In this document: positions 10,520 to 21,642 of the stretch, piece after piece | How positions within the stretch are numbered: position 1 is the first letter of the stretch | Layout: each line of letters begins with the position of its first letter | Assembly: GCF_000346465.2 (NCBI RefSeq) | Contig: NC_034015.1 | Span: forward strand, 11,551,044 to 11,615,043 | Direction of reading: 5' to 3' | Length of the DNA: 64,000 nt | DNA from: Prunus persica | Taxonomy: Eukaryota; Streptophyta; Magnoliopsida; Rosales; Rosaceae | Notes under the pieces: model-generated | What the model was told of the DNA's origin: nothing | The model's input: the letters and a program-made list of their open reading frames with translations, nothing else | Databases searched by the model: none | Translations under genes and position numbers: made by a program

Positions 10520-11226
10520 AGCCTTCTCCAACCCGTTTAGTCTTAAACCCAAATTTCTCCCTCTTAAAAAGTAACTATTTGGGTTTTGCCCTGACTAAAA
10601 TCGTTTCCCTCAACCATTCAGATACAAATTTTAAGTCCACAACTTTATTAAATTGTTTAAAAATGCTTTAAGTTAAAAAAAAAAAATTCATGGATAACTT
10701 TTCTTCACTTAATCTTTTTAAATAACTTCATAATTTAATTTTTTGAAAATTTTGACCTAAAAAAATTGAAATTCTATAAATACAATTTTATTTGAGAAAT
10801 AGGTGGGTATTTATAAAGTTTTGAGTGAGTTTTGGGTTGGATATAATTTAGATTAATTTAAAATATTATTTTTAACATTTGGATTTTTTTTATATATATT
10901 TACAATAGCTTGGATTTAACATGGATCGTTGATTTGGGTTATTTTTGGAAAAAAAAAAAATGGTATTGCGCAACCAGCGCTCAACAGCTTCTGCAACAAC
11001 AATAGCGCGACACTTAGTGCCTCATTGATTCCTCCTTGCACATGGGCTGCGTTAGCTTTGAGTGGACGCCACCAAAAAGTTTTCTAGATTAGTCGATAAC
11101 TACACTGATATTTGACCTCAAGTTTGAGTTTTTAAAAATTTTAACCCATTATTTTTCTTGGGTTAGGAGAAAAATTAAATTAAATTTAGAAATTTTCAAG
11201 TTTGAGTTCATGTATTGGGGATGGCC
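10520..11226. mobile_element. Probable Harbinger-like nonautonomous element
   Basis: Left end AGCCTTCTCCAACCC and right end (reverse complement GGCCATCCCCAATAC) are imperfect inverted repeats, each next to TTA (10517-10519 and 11227-11229). The AT-rich interior has no ORF. Ends are less certain than for the element at 9281. Confidence 0.5.
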
Positions 11227-11229
11227 TTA

Positions 11230-11628
11230 TAACCCAAAAATATAACCACTCATTTAGTTGCTGTGTTGGGTTCAATAAACTCAAGTACGTCTAGACACAA
11301 GTTGCGGCTGTGGGCCCTACATTCTAGTGTTCTTACTTGTTACGCCAATCCCAACACTAGTTATGGATAAGCATTTTCTCCCCCATTTATAAAATCAAGA
11401 CAAACAAGGACCCTTAACAGAAGCAAACTTCACTTCCAGAAACCCAAGTAGCCAACCACAAACAAAAACCACCATTTTTGAGCTCCAACTATAATATGAT
11501 TCTTATACACCACGACTCTAACCCATCATCCTAAAACTCTCACTTCCGCTAAATCAACGTCTTTTTTTATCGCTCTTCTTCTTCTTCTTTTTAGTTACAG
11601 AGTATTGGAGTCTTAGAGAGCAAGTAAG
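11230..11628 (+). promoter_or_regulatory. Probable promoter and 5' UTR of the thioredoxin-like gene
   Basis: A TATAAAA match at 11388-11394 lies about 235 bases upstream of the ATG, followed by a CT/TTCTTC-rich stretch (about 11565-11592) typical of plant 5' UTRs. The assignment is positional. Confidence 0.4.
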
Positions 11629-12848
<1,220 letters not shown>

Positions 12849-13784
12849 TGCTTGATGTTTTGGTCTCCCTATTTCTTGTACTATTTTTGTTTTCTCTCTT
12901 CTGCTAGGCCTCTGTCCTTGTAATTTTTTCTAACCACAGCATATAATGAAGAACACAATATGTACAGTCAAATTTCTTTCTATCTTTGTTTCCTTAGAGG
13001 TCTTTGTTAAGATGCACTCCAGTTTTGTGCTCAGTTTTCTAATCTTTGCAGCCCTAAGAAAAGTAAAAGAAACTTGTACGTTGAATCGCGATATTGTTAA
13101 GGAAAATATGTGAAGTGCCAACATGCCTCAAGCAAGCAGACTTTAGATACAAAAGGCCAACTATATGTCAAAGTGGTAAAGGCTTTAGTTTTGAGTTGAT
13201 TACTTGTAAAAAAAAAAAGTGGTATGGCTTTCACTACCTTCTAGTTCCCAAACTGAAGCAACTCCAAAAATTACTTCGAACAATCCATCAGCTTCATGGT
13301 TTTCGAAGTAACAGACAGTATGGACTTTCAAAAGATTCATGAGTGCAAGCTTGAGAGCTCAAGGGGCCTGTCATGATACGAATATGAAACGCGGGTCAGT
13401 CAAAGGCATAAGAGTCCATAAATATCAGTAGGTTGCCAATCAACCTAAGAACATAGGTTCTGTTATCACCCCCAGATGACAATAGACGAAAAGAAATTCA
13501 GGGCAAGAACATGGTTTTGTTTTCATGAAATTCAAGCCAAGAACATAGGTGTACGCAAACAAAAAACCATGTCAGAAACAAAAGAAATTTCATGAAAATA
13601 GGTTCCAGATTTCATGTCCCTAATCCCAACTCTAACCTGATATCATCATGTAGGATATGCTTTCTTTTTACTTAGCATTTCAAATCATTAATGAATCTTA
13701 CTGTTAGCATAGCAGGATATTGAAGTCACAGGCTGATCCTTGCATTCTATAAACTTCTAAATCTAAATGGCTACCACCATTATC
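12849..13784. other. 3' UTR and intergenic sequence after the thioredoxin-like gene
   Basis: The first ~150 bases are probably 3' UTR. The rest has no recognisable gene; the small open frames lack homology. The tandem duplication begins near 13785. Confidence 0.4.
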
Positions 13785-14350
13785 ATTTAAGAATTTCTCG
13801 AACAACCAAGATTGAAACTTCTAAACCAATACTCACGAACTCAACTAAAAGAAGGATATCTTGGATTTGTACATCCTACGCGGCCAAATAAAAAAAGGTG
13901 GAGATACCAAATACCGAAGGGACAACATCAGGCCAGAGATCAAAAGCTAGAGCCCTGTAAGGGGTTATCAGAGGATCATTTGAAGTGCATGCTTAACAAT
14001 TTTACAAGGGTCATAGTAACAGAGTCATTTTATCAAACAGCTGGTGGGCAAGCTTTTTACATGGATTAGATTGCAAGAAACAAGATTCCATACTAAAAAA
14101 TCAGTCACTAAACCATCAAATACTGGACAGATATGCTTTTAAATTAGAAAAGTAGATTGAATTCAAACTTTTACTCACACCTGGAAAATCAAAGACTAAG
14201 CCACCGAACCATCGAAGGCTTCAAATGCAAAATGCTCATAGTTCGTATAGCCTCTAAAGCCACTGTAACTGCACTGAACTACGGCTTTGGCCCTTGGGAT
14301 TGTGGGAAACACCGTGGAGAGGGCAAAAAAATTTGGCAGAAAAGAGCAAA

Positions 14351-14400
14351 AAAATTTGGACCATTTCTCGATTTATGCGTGTCATCCTTGCGCAGGGGCC

Positions 14401-14432
<32 letters not shown>

Positions 14433-14452
14433 TCGGATGTCCCCGAAGGGAC
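14351..14452 (-). ncRNA. U6 spliceosomal snRNA (copy 1)
   Basis: 102 bases identical, by recall, to the conserved plant U6 sequence: 5' stem GTCCCTTCGGGGACATCCG, the ACAGAGA box (in GATACAGAGAAGATTAGC), AGCATGGCCCCTGCGC, and the 3' end before a run of seven T's (14354-14348) that serves as Pol III terminator. Upstream are a TATA box and an upstream sequence element at Pol III spacing. The USE has one mismatch (TCCCATATCG). U6 forms the catalytic core of the spliceosome with U2 and U5. Confidence 0.95.
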
Positions 14453-14474
14453 AAGCTATGCTCTTAAGCGCACG

Positions 14475-14516
14475 TATATAAAGAACTCATTAAATTTACA
14501 ATTCTTCGATATGGGA
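14475..14516 (-). promoter_or_regulatory. Pol III promoter of U6 copy 1 (USE and TATA)
   Basis: Minus strand: USE-like TCCCATATCG (14516-14507), one mismatch to the plant consensus TCCCACATCG; TATA box TTTATATA (14482-14475) about 23 bases upstream of the RNA start. The 24-base gap between the two is the spacing that directs Pol III rather than Pol II in plants. Confidence 0.85.
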
Positions 14517-14759
14517 CAAAGCTTCCTCGGTTTTACTAGCAAGTTGTTCAGCAGTTGGGCCTTTCCTTGCAGATCTAAGAATAAGCCCAATGCTCACATA
14601 ATTCCATTGGAGAGTTCTTTTACCTGGATTAATTTCTTTTTTCTGATAAATTAAAGTTAAGACCCGACTTGACAACTGATACAACTCAACAGATTTTTTT
14701 TTTTTAGAGGCAAGTTCTACGCAGAGGCTTTTATCAATTGTTTTTTGTTATAAGACAGC

Positions 14760-14912
14760 AAAATTACATTATGTCCAATTGTTTTTGGGTGTGACACTGG
14801 CGTCCTTGTCATAAATTTAGCAGTATTGAATTGCAAAATACGACTGTTTTCATATTATGGGCCTGTACTTGATGGAGTGAGAGAAATGATCCAAAAATTT
14901 GTATGACGCTTA
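14760..14912 (+). pseudogene. Thioredoxin-like gene fragment (unit A)
   Basis: The 3' end (about 14860-14910) nearly matches the last part of exon 5 of the gene at 11629 ([12 protein letters not shown]). The preceding part resembles intron 2 of that gene. Exons 1-4 and the active site are missing, so it cannot encode a thioredoxin. Confidence 0.8.
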
Positions 14913-15924
14913 TGTTTTTTGAACTTTCTATTTCTTGTACTTCTGTAAAAGAAAGTGCAGGTCACACAGGTTTCAGATGTCATGTTACTAATTATATGCC
15001 CATTCTATTTTCAGTCTGTCTCCATTGAAACATGATCACCAGATGGAAGAATTACAGATGAATGTACCCGGCAAAAAAAAAAACTCAAATTTGTAAACCG
15101 AAAACTCAACATTGCTATTACAAAAATTTCAAATCCTTATCCACAAAGGCCTGAGACTAGTTCCAAGGACAAGGAACAGAACACCATTGTGGTCGAGACA
15201 AAAATTCATGACCATCACATTTAAACCAGCACTTTTGTACCTCTCAAAATCTCATACTATACTAATAGCTCCCCGTATTTCGTTAAGCTCAACTCGTAAG
15301 TTTGTAACCCTAAATTTCATTAATTGAATCTTCACCTACATTCATGACACTCTTTTCCATACATAACCAGCACTGTTCTACAAAACAACCTAAAACCTTC
15401 ATCCTGGTACCTGGCAGAAAATGCAAGCTCCATAGATGAGAGGAGAAAAAGGTGAAGACTACAGCTAAAAGCTTACAACAAAGCGCTCAGGAACTAGGAC
15501 AAAATAATAGCCCAGGACATCAGATAGCATCTTATACAATGCAAGCCCCCTCTCCAAAACCAACACCAAAAACTAAACTTTCCCTTACTCATCAAGATCC
15601 TAGAAGCCTGACAGAGCAATCAACCTGAAAAATAACTTTTAATCAATCACTAACACTAAAAGGCCTTGATGTTTTCAATAGAATGTTCTAACACTGATCT
15701 TCCGAGGTCTTTAAGAAAGAAAATAATTCTCAACTTGCTAGCAACATAATGTATTCCTCCCCCATTTGCTAACAATGAAACAAGTAAAGAACGTACTCCA
15801 ATGCAGTAGCACCTATTTAGATGACAGAAGAAACTCCAATGCAGCACAGATGTGAAAACCACAGCTCTTATGCAGGGCATTGAGAAACAAACCCTTTTTT
15901 CTCGCAGTGATGAAAAGTGAGAAG

Positions 15925-16472
15925 TTAAGATTTAAAACTGCCCGTATCCTCTGGAAAAATAGATCCCGCCAACCTCTCTGTGTATTCTCCACCACAGTTG
16001 CATTCCAATATCTACATTACCAAAGGCACCAAATCAAAGCAATCAGCAATGCATATAAGAAAACAATAAAACTCACAGGATCCCAACCAATGAAACTACA
16101 AACTGAGAAGAACCCATTAATTAAAAGCTCAAATCAAAACCAACCTGTCTTCCACGGGAATATCCGAATGTGTTAGCTTGACAACAGTGAGCCAGGTTCA
16201 GGCTCTTCGAGTGTAAGCCTCACCTGCAAAAATTCAAACGAAACAACTCAGTCCACAAATCACAAAACCAATTAAAATCAACCAAAAGCAAAACTTCACA
16301 TACCGTTAATCAACCCATCAAACCAGCTCCTAAATCTCCACTTCTGCACAATCAAACTCCCATTCAGCAACTCCAAATTGGTAATCGTCACCGACCCATC
16401 AAAAATAGTATACTAATCTGCCCTCCAACCTCCTTGCTTATCTAAGCATTGCTCTGACTAAAACCCTTCCAT
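15925..16472 (-). pseudogene. AHA1 (Hsp90 ATPase activator) 3' pseudogene
   Basis: Minus-strand remnants of all three exon segments of the gene at 19236-20513: exon 3-like (about 15935-16011, reads VENTQRGWRDLFFQRIRAV), exon 2-like (about 16146-16223, with one base lost in the GAGCC(C)AGG stretch) and the end of exon 1 (about 16307-16472, with several indels). The N-terminal two thirds are absent because the duplication breaks inside exon 1. It has no promoter or start and is frameshifted. Confidence 0.88.
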
Positions 16473-16925
16473 CTATGATTTAAGAATTTGTCAAACAACC
16501 AAGATTGAAACTTCTAAACTAATACTCACCTAACTCAACAAAAAGAAACATATCTTGGGTTTATTCATCCTATGTTGAACATTGACTCGACTAAATAAAA
16601 AAAGTGGAGCAGCTCTTCACAAGTGTAAGGGATTATCAGAGAATCATTTGAAGTGCGTACTTAACAATTTTATAAGGTCATAGTAACAGAGTCATTTTAT
16701 CAAACAGCTAGTAGGTGAGCTTTTTTACATGGATTAAATTGGAAACACAAGATCCCATACTAAAAAATCAGTCACCGAACCATCGAAGACTTCAAATGCA
16801 AAATGCTCATAGCTTCTCAAACCTCTGCAACAGAATTGAACTACGCCTTTGGCCCTAGAGATTGTGGGAAACACCGTGGAGAGCGCAAAAAAAAACATTT
16901 GAAATTTGGTGGAAAAAGGGCAAAA

Positions 16926-16975
16926 AAAATTTGGACCATTTCTCGATTTATGCGTGTCATCCTTGCGCAGGGGCC

Positions 16976-17007
<32 letters not shown>

Positions 17008-17027
17008 TCGGATGTCCCCGAAGGGAC
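16926..17027 (-). ncRNA. U6 spliceosomal snRNA (copy 2)
   Basis: 102 bases with the same U6 sequence as copy 1 at 14351-14452, ending in a run of eight T's (16929-16922). Its promoter has a perfect plant USE, TCCCACATCG, and TATA box at the correct spacing, so this copy looks fully functional. Confidence 0.96.
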
Positions 17028-17049
17028 GAGCATGAGACTTAAGCGAAAG

Positions 17050-17091
17050 TATATAAAGAACTCGTCAAATAAACAATTCTTCGATGTGGGA
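17050..17091 (-). promoter_or_regulatory. Pol III promoter of U6 copy 2 (USE and TATA)
   Basis: Minus strand: USE TCCCACATCG (17091-17082, exact consensus), TATA box TTTATATA (17057-17050), about 23 bases upstream of the RNA start. The spacing is as in copy 1. Confidence 0.9.
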
Positions 17092-17639
17092 CAAAGCCTA
17101 CTCGGTTTTAATAGTAAGTTGTTCAGCAGTTGGGCCTTTCCTTGCGGATTTAATAATAAGCCCAATGGAGTCCGAGTCTTAATCTCAGGTATGGATACAA
17201 AATTGCATTGGGGAGCTCTTTACCTGTGCCAAATTTATCTGTGGATTAATTTCCTCTCTGAGAAATTAAGCTCCAGTAGTGAAGACCCGACTTGTTAACA
17301 GCAGAACTCTTTTAACTTTTTTCCCCAACTTGTTTGGGATAATAGGCCAAAAAATAAAATTTGTTTGGGATGACATTATGGTGTGTTTTTCTCCCAATCC
17401 TAATCTTGACTTGTAGGTTGGTATTTGGTTAAACAATGTTGGATAAAATATTTTGGGATGGTTGAAGATTCTTGGACACCTTTTTTCTTTTCAAGTAATT
17501 TTGTAGAGGCAAGTTCTACACATGGGCTTTTATCGATTATATTTTGAGGCAAGTTCTACACATTGACTTGTATCTGTTATTTTTGTTATGAAAAAGGTAA
17601 AATTACTCTCTGCAATTGTAAGATGGTGCAAGATCGGTG

Positions 17640-18082
17640 TCCTTGTCATAAATTTGACAACATTAAATTGTAAAATATGACCTTTTTCACGGCTGTGATC
17701 AATTGCAACTAATTTTGATATTGTAGTACACAACAGGGTTTACCTTGTGAAAGCGTGGAAATATCCCTGCATATCTGAATTTCACACTCATGCTATAGAT
17801 TTTTTTTTATTGTTTATTGGCAACAATTCAAATAAGATTTTCCATTGTGGAAGACAAGTTTTCTGATTGTATAGGGAAACATTGCACAAGTTCTCTTTCA
17901 TTGTCTTTTTTTTTTGGACACTACATGGACGCTAAACGGATGCTAAACTCACACACACTTCATTGTTAAATATACTGCAAGTAATGGAATGGCGGACAGT
18001 TTAAAGCAGAAGTGATTTGCGTAGATAAAGCCTGGCCTGTACTTGATGAAGTGAGGGAAATGATCCAAAAATTTGCGCAATG
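17640..18082 (+). pseudogene. Thioredoxin-like gene fragment (unit B)
   Basis: A longer remnant than in unit A. It has intron 2-like sequence (17640-17735), decayed exon 3 (about 17730-17775, with an internal deletion), an exon 4 trace (CAACAATTCA at 17821) and exon 5 (about 17985-18081) with several changes and no proper stop. Exons 1-2 with the WCRKC site are absent. Confidence 0.8.
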
Positions 18083-19235
18083 CAACCTTTGTATGTAATT
18101 CAAACCAGCACCTTTGTTGTATACAACCAAACATCAAATGCAAATTAACGTCTATCTCATGGTTCGGCTACAAATGCAGCACCAAGCACTTTTACCATCG
18201 ATTGAACCTTCACCTACATTCATAACACTTTTTACCATACATAACCAGCACTGTTTGACAAACAAGCCTAAAACCTTCATCCTGAAGCCTGATAACCAGC
18301 GGCAGACGCAAGATCCATAGGATCGAGGAACACAACTACAGCCACAAGCATACAACAAAGCCCTCATGTGGGAAGTTCCAGCAGTCCAAAGCATGACAGA
18401 CAACGTACTCGTTTACAAAGACAATAACCAAGACAAGATAGCCCAGGACATCGGATAGCATCATACAACCCTAAACCCCCTCTCCAAAAAACAAACATCC
18501 AAACCTAAGCTTTCTCTTACTCATCAAGATCCTAGAACCCTGACAAAGCTGGCAACCTGAAACATAACTTCTAATCAATCACTACCACTAAAAGGCCTCG
18601 ATGTTTCCAATCTAATGTTCTAAAACTGATCTCCCGAGGTCTTTAGGAATTATTTGGATTCGACACCCACACCAAATTTCCGTACTTGCTAGCAACATAA
18701 TGCATTCATCCCTCTAATACTCTATCCCCATTGTTAATTGTGAATCAACAGCTGAGAAGTAACAAGAAGATAAACAATTATACGTACGTTCATTTGCTAA
18801 CAATGAAACAAGTAAATAACATACTTCAATGCAGTAGCACCTATTTAGATGACAGAAGAATCTCCAATGTAGCACAGATGTGAAAAACACAGCTCTTCTG
18901 CAAGGCAGTCAGAAACAAACCCTTTTTTTTTTCTTTCTCGCAGTGATGAAAAGTGAAAACAGTTAAGACAAAGAAGCAAAAATAGTAAAAGTGCAATAAA
19001 TCAACCCAATGAAACAAACCAGATACAACTCCTTACCAAATTCCACAATGATTTTCAGTTATTGAAATAGTGAGAGGACTGACAACACATTTTAAAGACA
19101 AGCAGTTTATCAGTGACTTGCGAAACGTTGTAACATTAGACTCAGCAAATTGTTTTGATAGGAAACATTGGATCTGAATCATAATTCCAAAATCATTAAA
19201 TTCTACACTTTCAAGAGAAACCCTACTCAAGTATC

Positions 19236-20513
19236 TCAAATTCCAAAACCAAAAACTGCCCGTATCCTCTGGAAAATAAGATCCCGCCATCCTCTCTCCG
19301 TATTCTCCACCACAGTCGCATTCCCATATCTGCATTACCAAAGGCACCAAAACAAAGCAATCAGCTTTTCATAGAAGAAAACAATAAAACTCACATACTC
19401 CCAATCTATCAAACTAAAACTGAAAATAAACCATGAATTAAAAGTTCAAATAAAAACCAACCTGTCTTCCTCAGGAATATCCGAATGTGTTAGCTTGACA
19501 ACAGTGAGCCCAGGTTCAGGCTCTTCAAGTGTAAGCCTCACCTGCAAAAATTCAAACAAAACATTCTCAACCCACAAATCACAAAACCATTTAAAACCAA
19601 CCAAAAAGAAAAACACTTGACATACCGTTGAATCAATGCCATCAGGCCAGCTCCCAAATCTCCATTTCTGCACAATCAAACTCCCATTCTGCAACTCCAA
19701 ATTGGTACCCGTCACCGACCCATCGAAAATGCTAATCTGCCCACCAACCTCCTTGCTTATCTTGGCATTGCTCTGACTAAAACCCTTCCATCTATTCTCA
19801 TCCATCAAAATCTCAAACAAATCTTTCGCTCTGCAACTAAACTTCTCAGTCATACTAATCGTCTTGAACCCTTTTTTACTCTCCTTCTTCTTCTTCACCT
19901 CCTTCTTCTCCACCACCACCTCCTTCTTCACCTCCCCCGCAGCAGCCGCTACTGCCGCCGTCGAATTACTCTTTGTGGCAATCTTCTTAGCCTCTACTTC
20001 GTCCTTAACGGGCCCACCTTTCGCAATACTCTCTACATAAACCCTAACCTTCTCCAAAATCAAAGGCTTCCCTTTAGCCAACATGGCCTCTTTAAGCCTC
20101 TTCCCAATGGGCCCCTCATCCTTAACTGAAATCTTGACCTCCGGGTCCTCATCAGCGTTCTCGTCCGCAATATAAGGAATCTCCACCACCCCATCGACCT
20201 TAAGCAGCGATTTTCCATCGGCGTCTTTGGCCTCGCCTTCCCAGGAAAGACTGAGGCTGATTTCGTAGCCGGGGATGATCTTGCCCTTCCGGATGTTGAC
20301 GTAGGCCTCGCCGTCGACCTTGTCGACGGTCTTGGTCTTGAGATGAATGTTGCCTTCGCCATCGAGAACTGTGAGGTTGTTGAGGAGCTTGGTGAGGAGG
20401 TCGCGTGACCAACCGAGGCAATCGGTCTCGGCCCAGTGCCAGTTGTGGACGTTGGCTCCGTCTGGCCTGTCCTCCACGATCCATCGCTTGTGGCCCTCGC
20501 CATACTTCGCCAT
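19236..20513 (-). CDS. AHA1, activator of Hsp90 ATPase (AHSA1-like co-chaperone)
   Basis: Three exons on the minus strand: 20513-19626, 19541-19462 and 19329-19236 (stop 19238-19236), GT-AG introns, 353 aa. The N-terminal AHSA1_N domain (about residues 10-165) has the NVHNWHWAETD motif and the conserved RKGKIIPGYEISL segment. A Lys/Glu/Ala/Val-rich linker follows (about 185-220). The C-terminal SRPBCC (Bet v 1-like) domain (about 222-350) starts at ISMTEKFSCRAKDLFEIL and ends RGWRDLIFQRIRAVFGFGI. AHA1 binds Hsp90 and stimulates its ATPase in the cytosol. The 5' UTR contains GA and GT microsatellites. A broken copy of its 3' half lies at 15925-16472. No defect was seen in this one. Confidence 0.93.
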
Positions 20514-20537
20514 TGATCAAATTACAAGTCCCGCAAG

Positions 20538-20573
20538 ATCGAGAGAGAGAGAGAGAGAGTGTGTGTGTGTGTG
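20538..20573. repeat. (GA)n/(GT)n microsatellite upstream of AHA1
   Basis: Adjacent GA and GT dinucleotide runs about 25 bases upstream of the AHA1 ATG, probably in its 5' UTR. Confidence 0.9.
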
Positions 20574-20719
20574 TTCTGGCGATAGAGAGGGTTTGGAAAT
20601 GTGAGAGGAGAGAGGCGAAGATGGGGGAGAGAGAAATAGGGGGCTGGAGAGATGGTCTGGAGGGTTCTTGTGAGGAGAGTGGAAGGGTCTAGAATTTTGG
20701 GGTGGCTGGCTGAGGCCCA

Positions 20720-21642
20720 ATAAAGTTGGGGAACCAATTTATTTCTAGATTTGGATTTTGGAATAGAAGGATCTGGAAGACTGGAGCCAGCCCTATTTAG
20801 GTTTTTTTTTTTTGGGGAGATTTTGAAAAATGCCAAATGAGAGAGAAATTTTTTAAAAGAAGCCAAAATGAACAAAATTGTCCTTATTTATTTTTGGATT
20901 TTCTAAGGAATCTTTTACATTTGCATGTCTTTGATTTGAAAATTGAGAGATTTTTCTGTTTTTTTAAAAAGCTTTGGCTTTTTTCAAAAGTGAAAGTTTT
21001 TTTATAGTTAAAACCTAAATTTACTTTCTTTCTTTTTTTAAACTTGGATGACTTGACAATTCAAAACAACAAAACCCCTGCTTGACTTGTTAATTCATCA
21101 ACCATCTGTTCATTCTTTTTTTCTTTTAAGAGTGATGTTGGCACTACCAAAAAAAAGAAAACAAATCATGTAAAGCACTCTTTATAGCGCAATCTCTCGA
21201 AAAGTGCTTGTAGCTCAAAAAATTAATATTTAAGATCCTGTGTTCGAATCACTCCTTCAATATCACTTATAAAAGTACAATTTCTCTAAAAAAAATTCTT
21301 TTATTAAGGACTTTATGTAGTATGAATAACAATTCCCTCTTTGTTTTTTCAAAAAAAAAAATCAATGACTTACCAATTCAGTTGCATTTGCCCCAAGAAT
21401 TTAAAAGGAAAATCATCAGTTTGCCAAATAGGAGAAACTAAATAGAGGCAAAATACTATTGATAAAATTTATATTAAAAAACCACAAATATATCAAAGCA
21501 GGGACAGATTGATGACTTACAGTTGATGGTTTTGTACAGAGAATGCAAAGGAAAAAAGGATTAGGAGAGACCACAAGCATATCTACATTTTATACAATTT
21601 CACATTCCTTTTGTGGAATTCCCTGCTGGATATAATCCAAAA
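20720..21642. other. Intergenic region between AHA1 and the glycosylase gene
   Basis: AT-rich, with several poly-A/T runs. The part after about 21480 probably holds the 3' UTR of the glycosylase gene. No other gene or repeat was recognised. Confidence 0.4.

Larger units (their letters stand above)
13785..16472. repeat. Tandem segmental duplication, unit A
   Basis: About 2.69 kb that resembles 16473-19795 along its length: the same opening (TTTAAGAATTTstretch with AACAACCAAGATTGAAAC), then a U6 gene on the minus strand, then a thioredoxin-like gene fragment, then AHA1 downstream sequence and exons. It stops abruptly inside AHA1 exon 1 sequence, at the point equivalent to 19795 in the intact gene, and unit B starts there. 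Units differ by many substitutions and indels. Confidence 0.82.
16473..19795. repeat. Tandem segmental duplication, unit B
   Basis: About 3.32 kb homologous to 13785-16472 but longer, because its thioredoxin-like remnant and AHA1 flank are less deleted. It runs on without a break into the intact AHA1 exon 1, so this unit contains the original AHA1 3' end. Confidence 0.82.

Noticed and set aside
14157..14684. Frames of 165 and 62 codons over the U6 copy 1 locus, and the similar ones at 16734-17298
   Set aside because: They run across the U6 RNA gene and its promoter; the duplicated open frames reflect conserved RNA sequence, not protein.
20060..20692. Open frames overlapping AHA1 exon 1 and its 5' UTR
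   Set aside because: Alternative frames over a G/C-rich coding exon and microsatellite; low-complexity Arg/Ser/Pro content and no homology to known domains.
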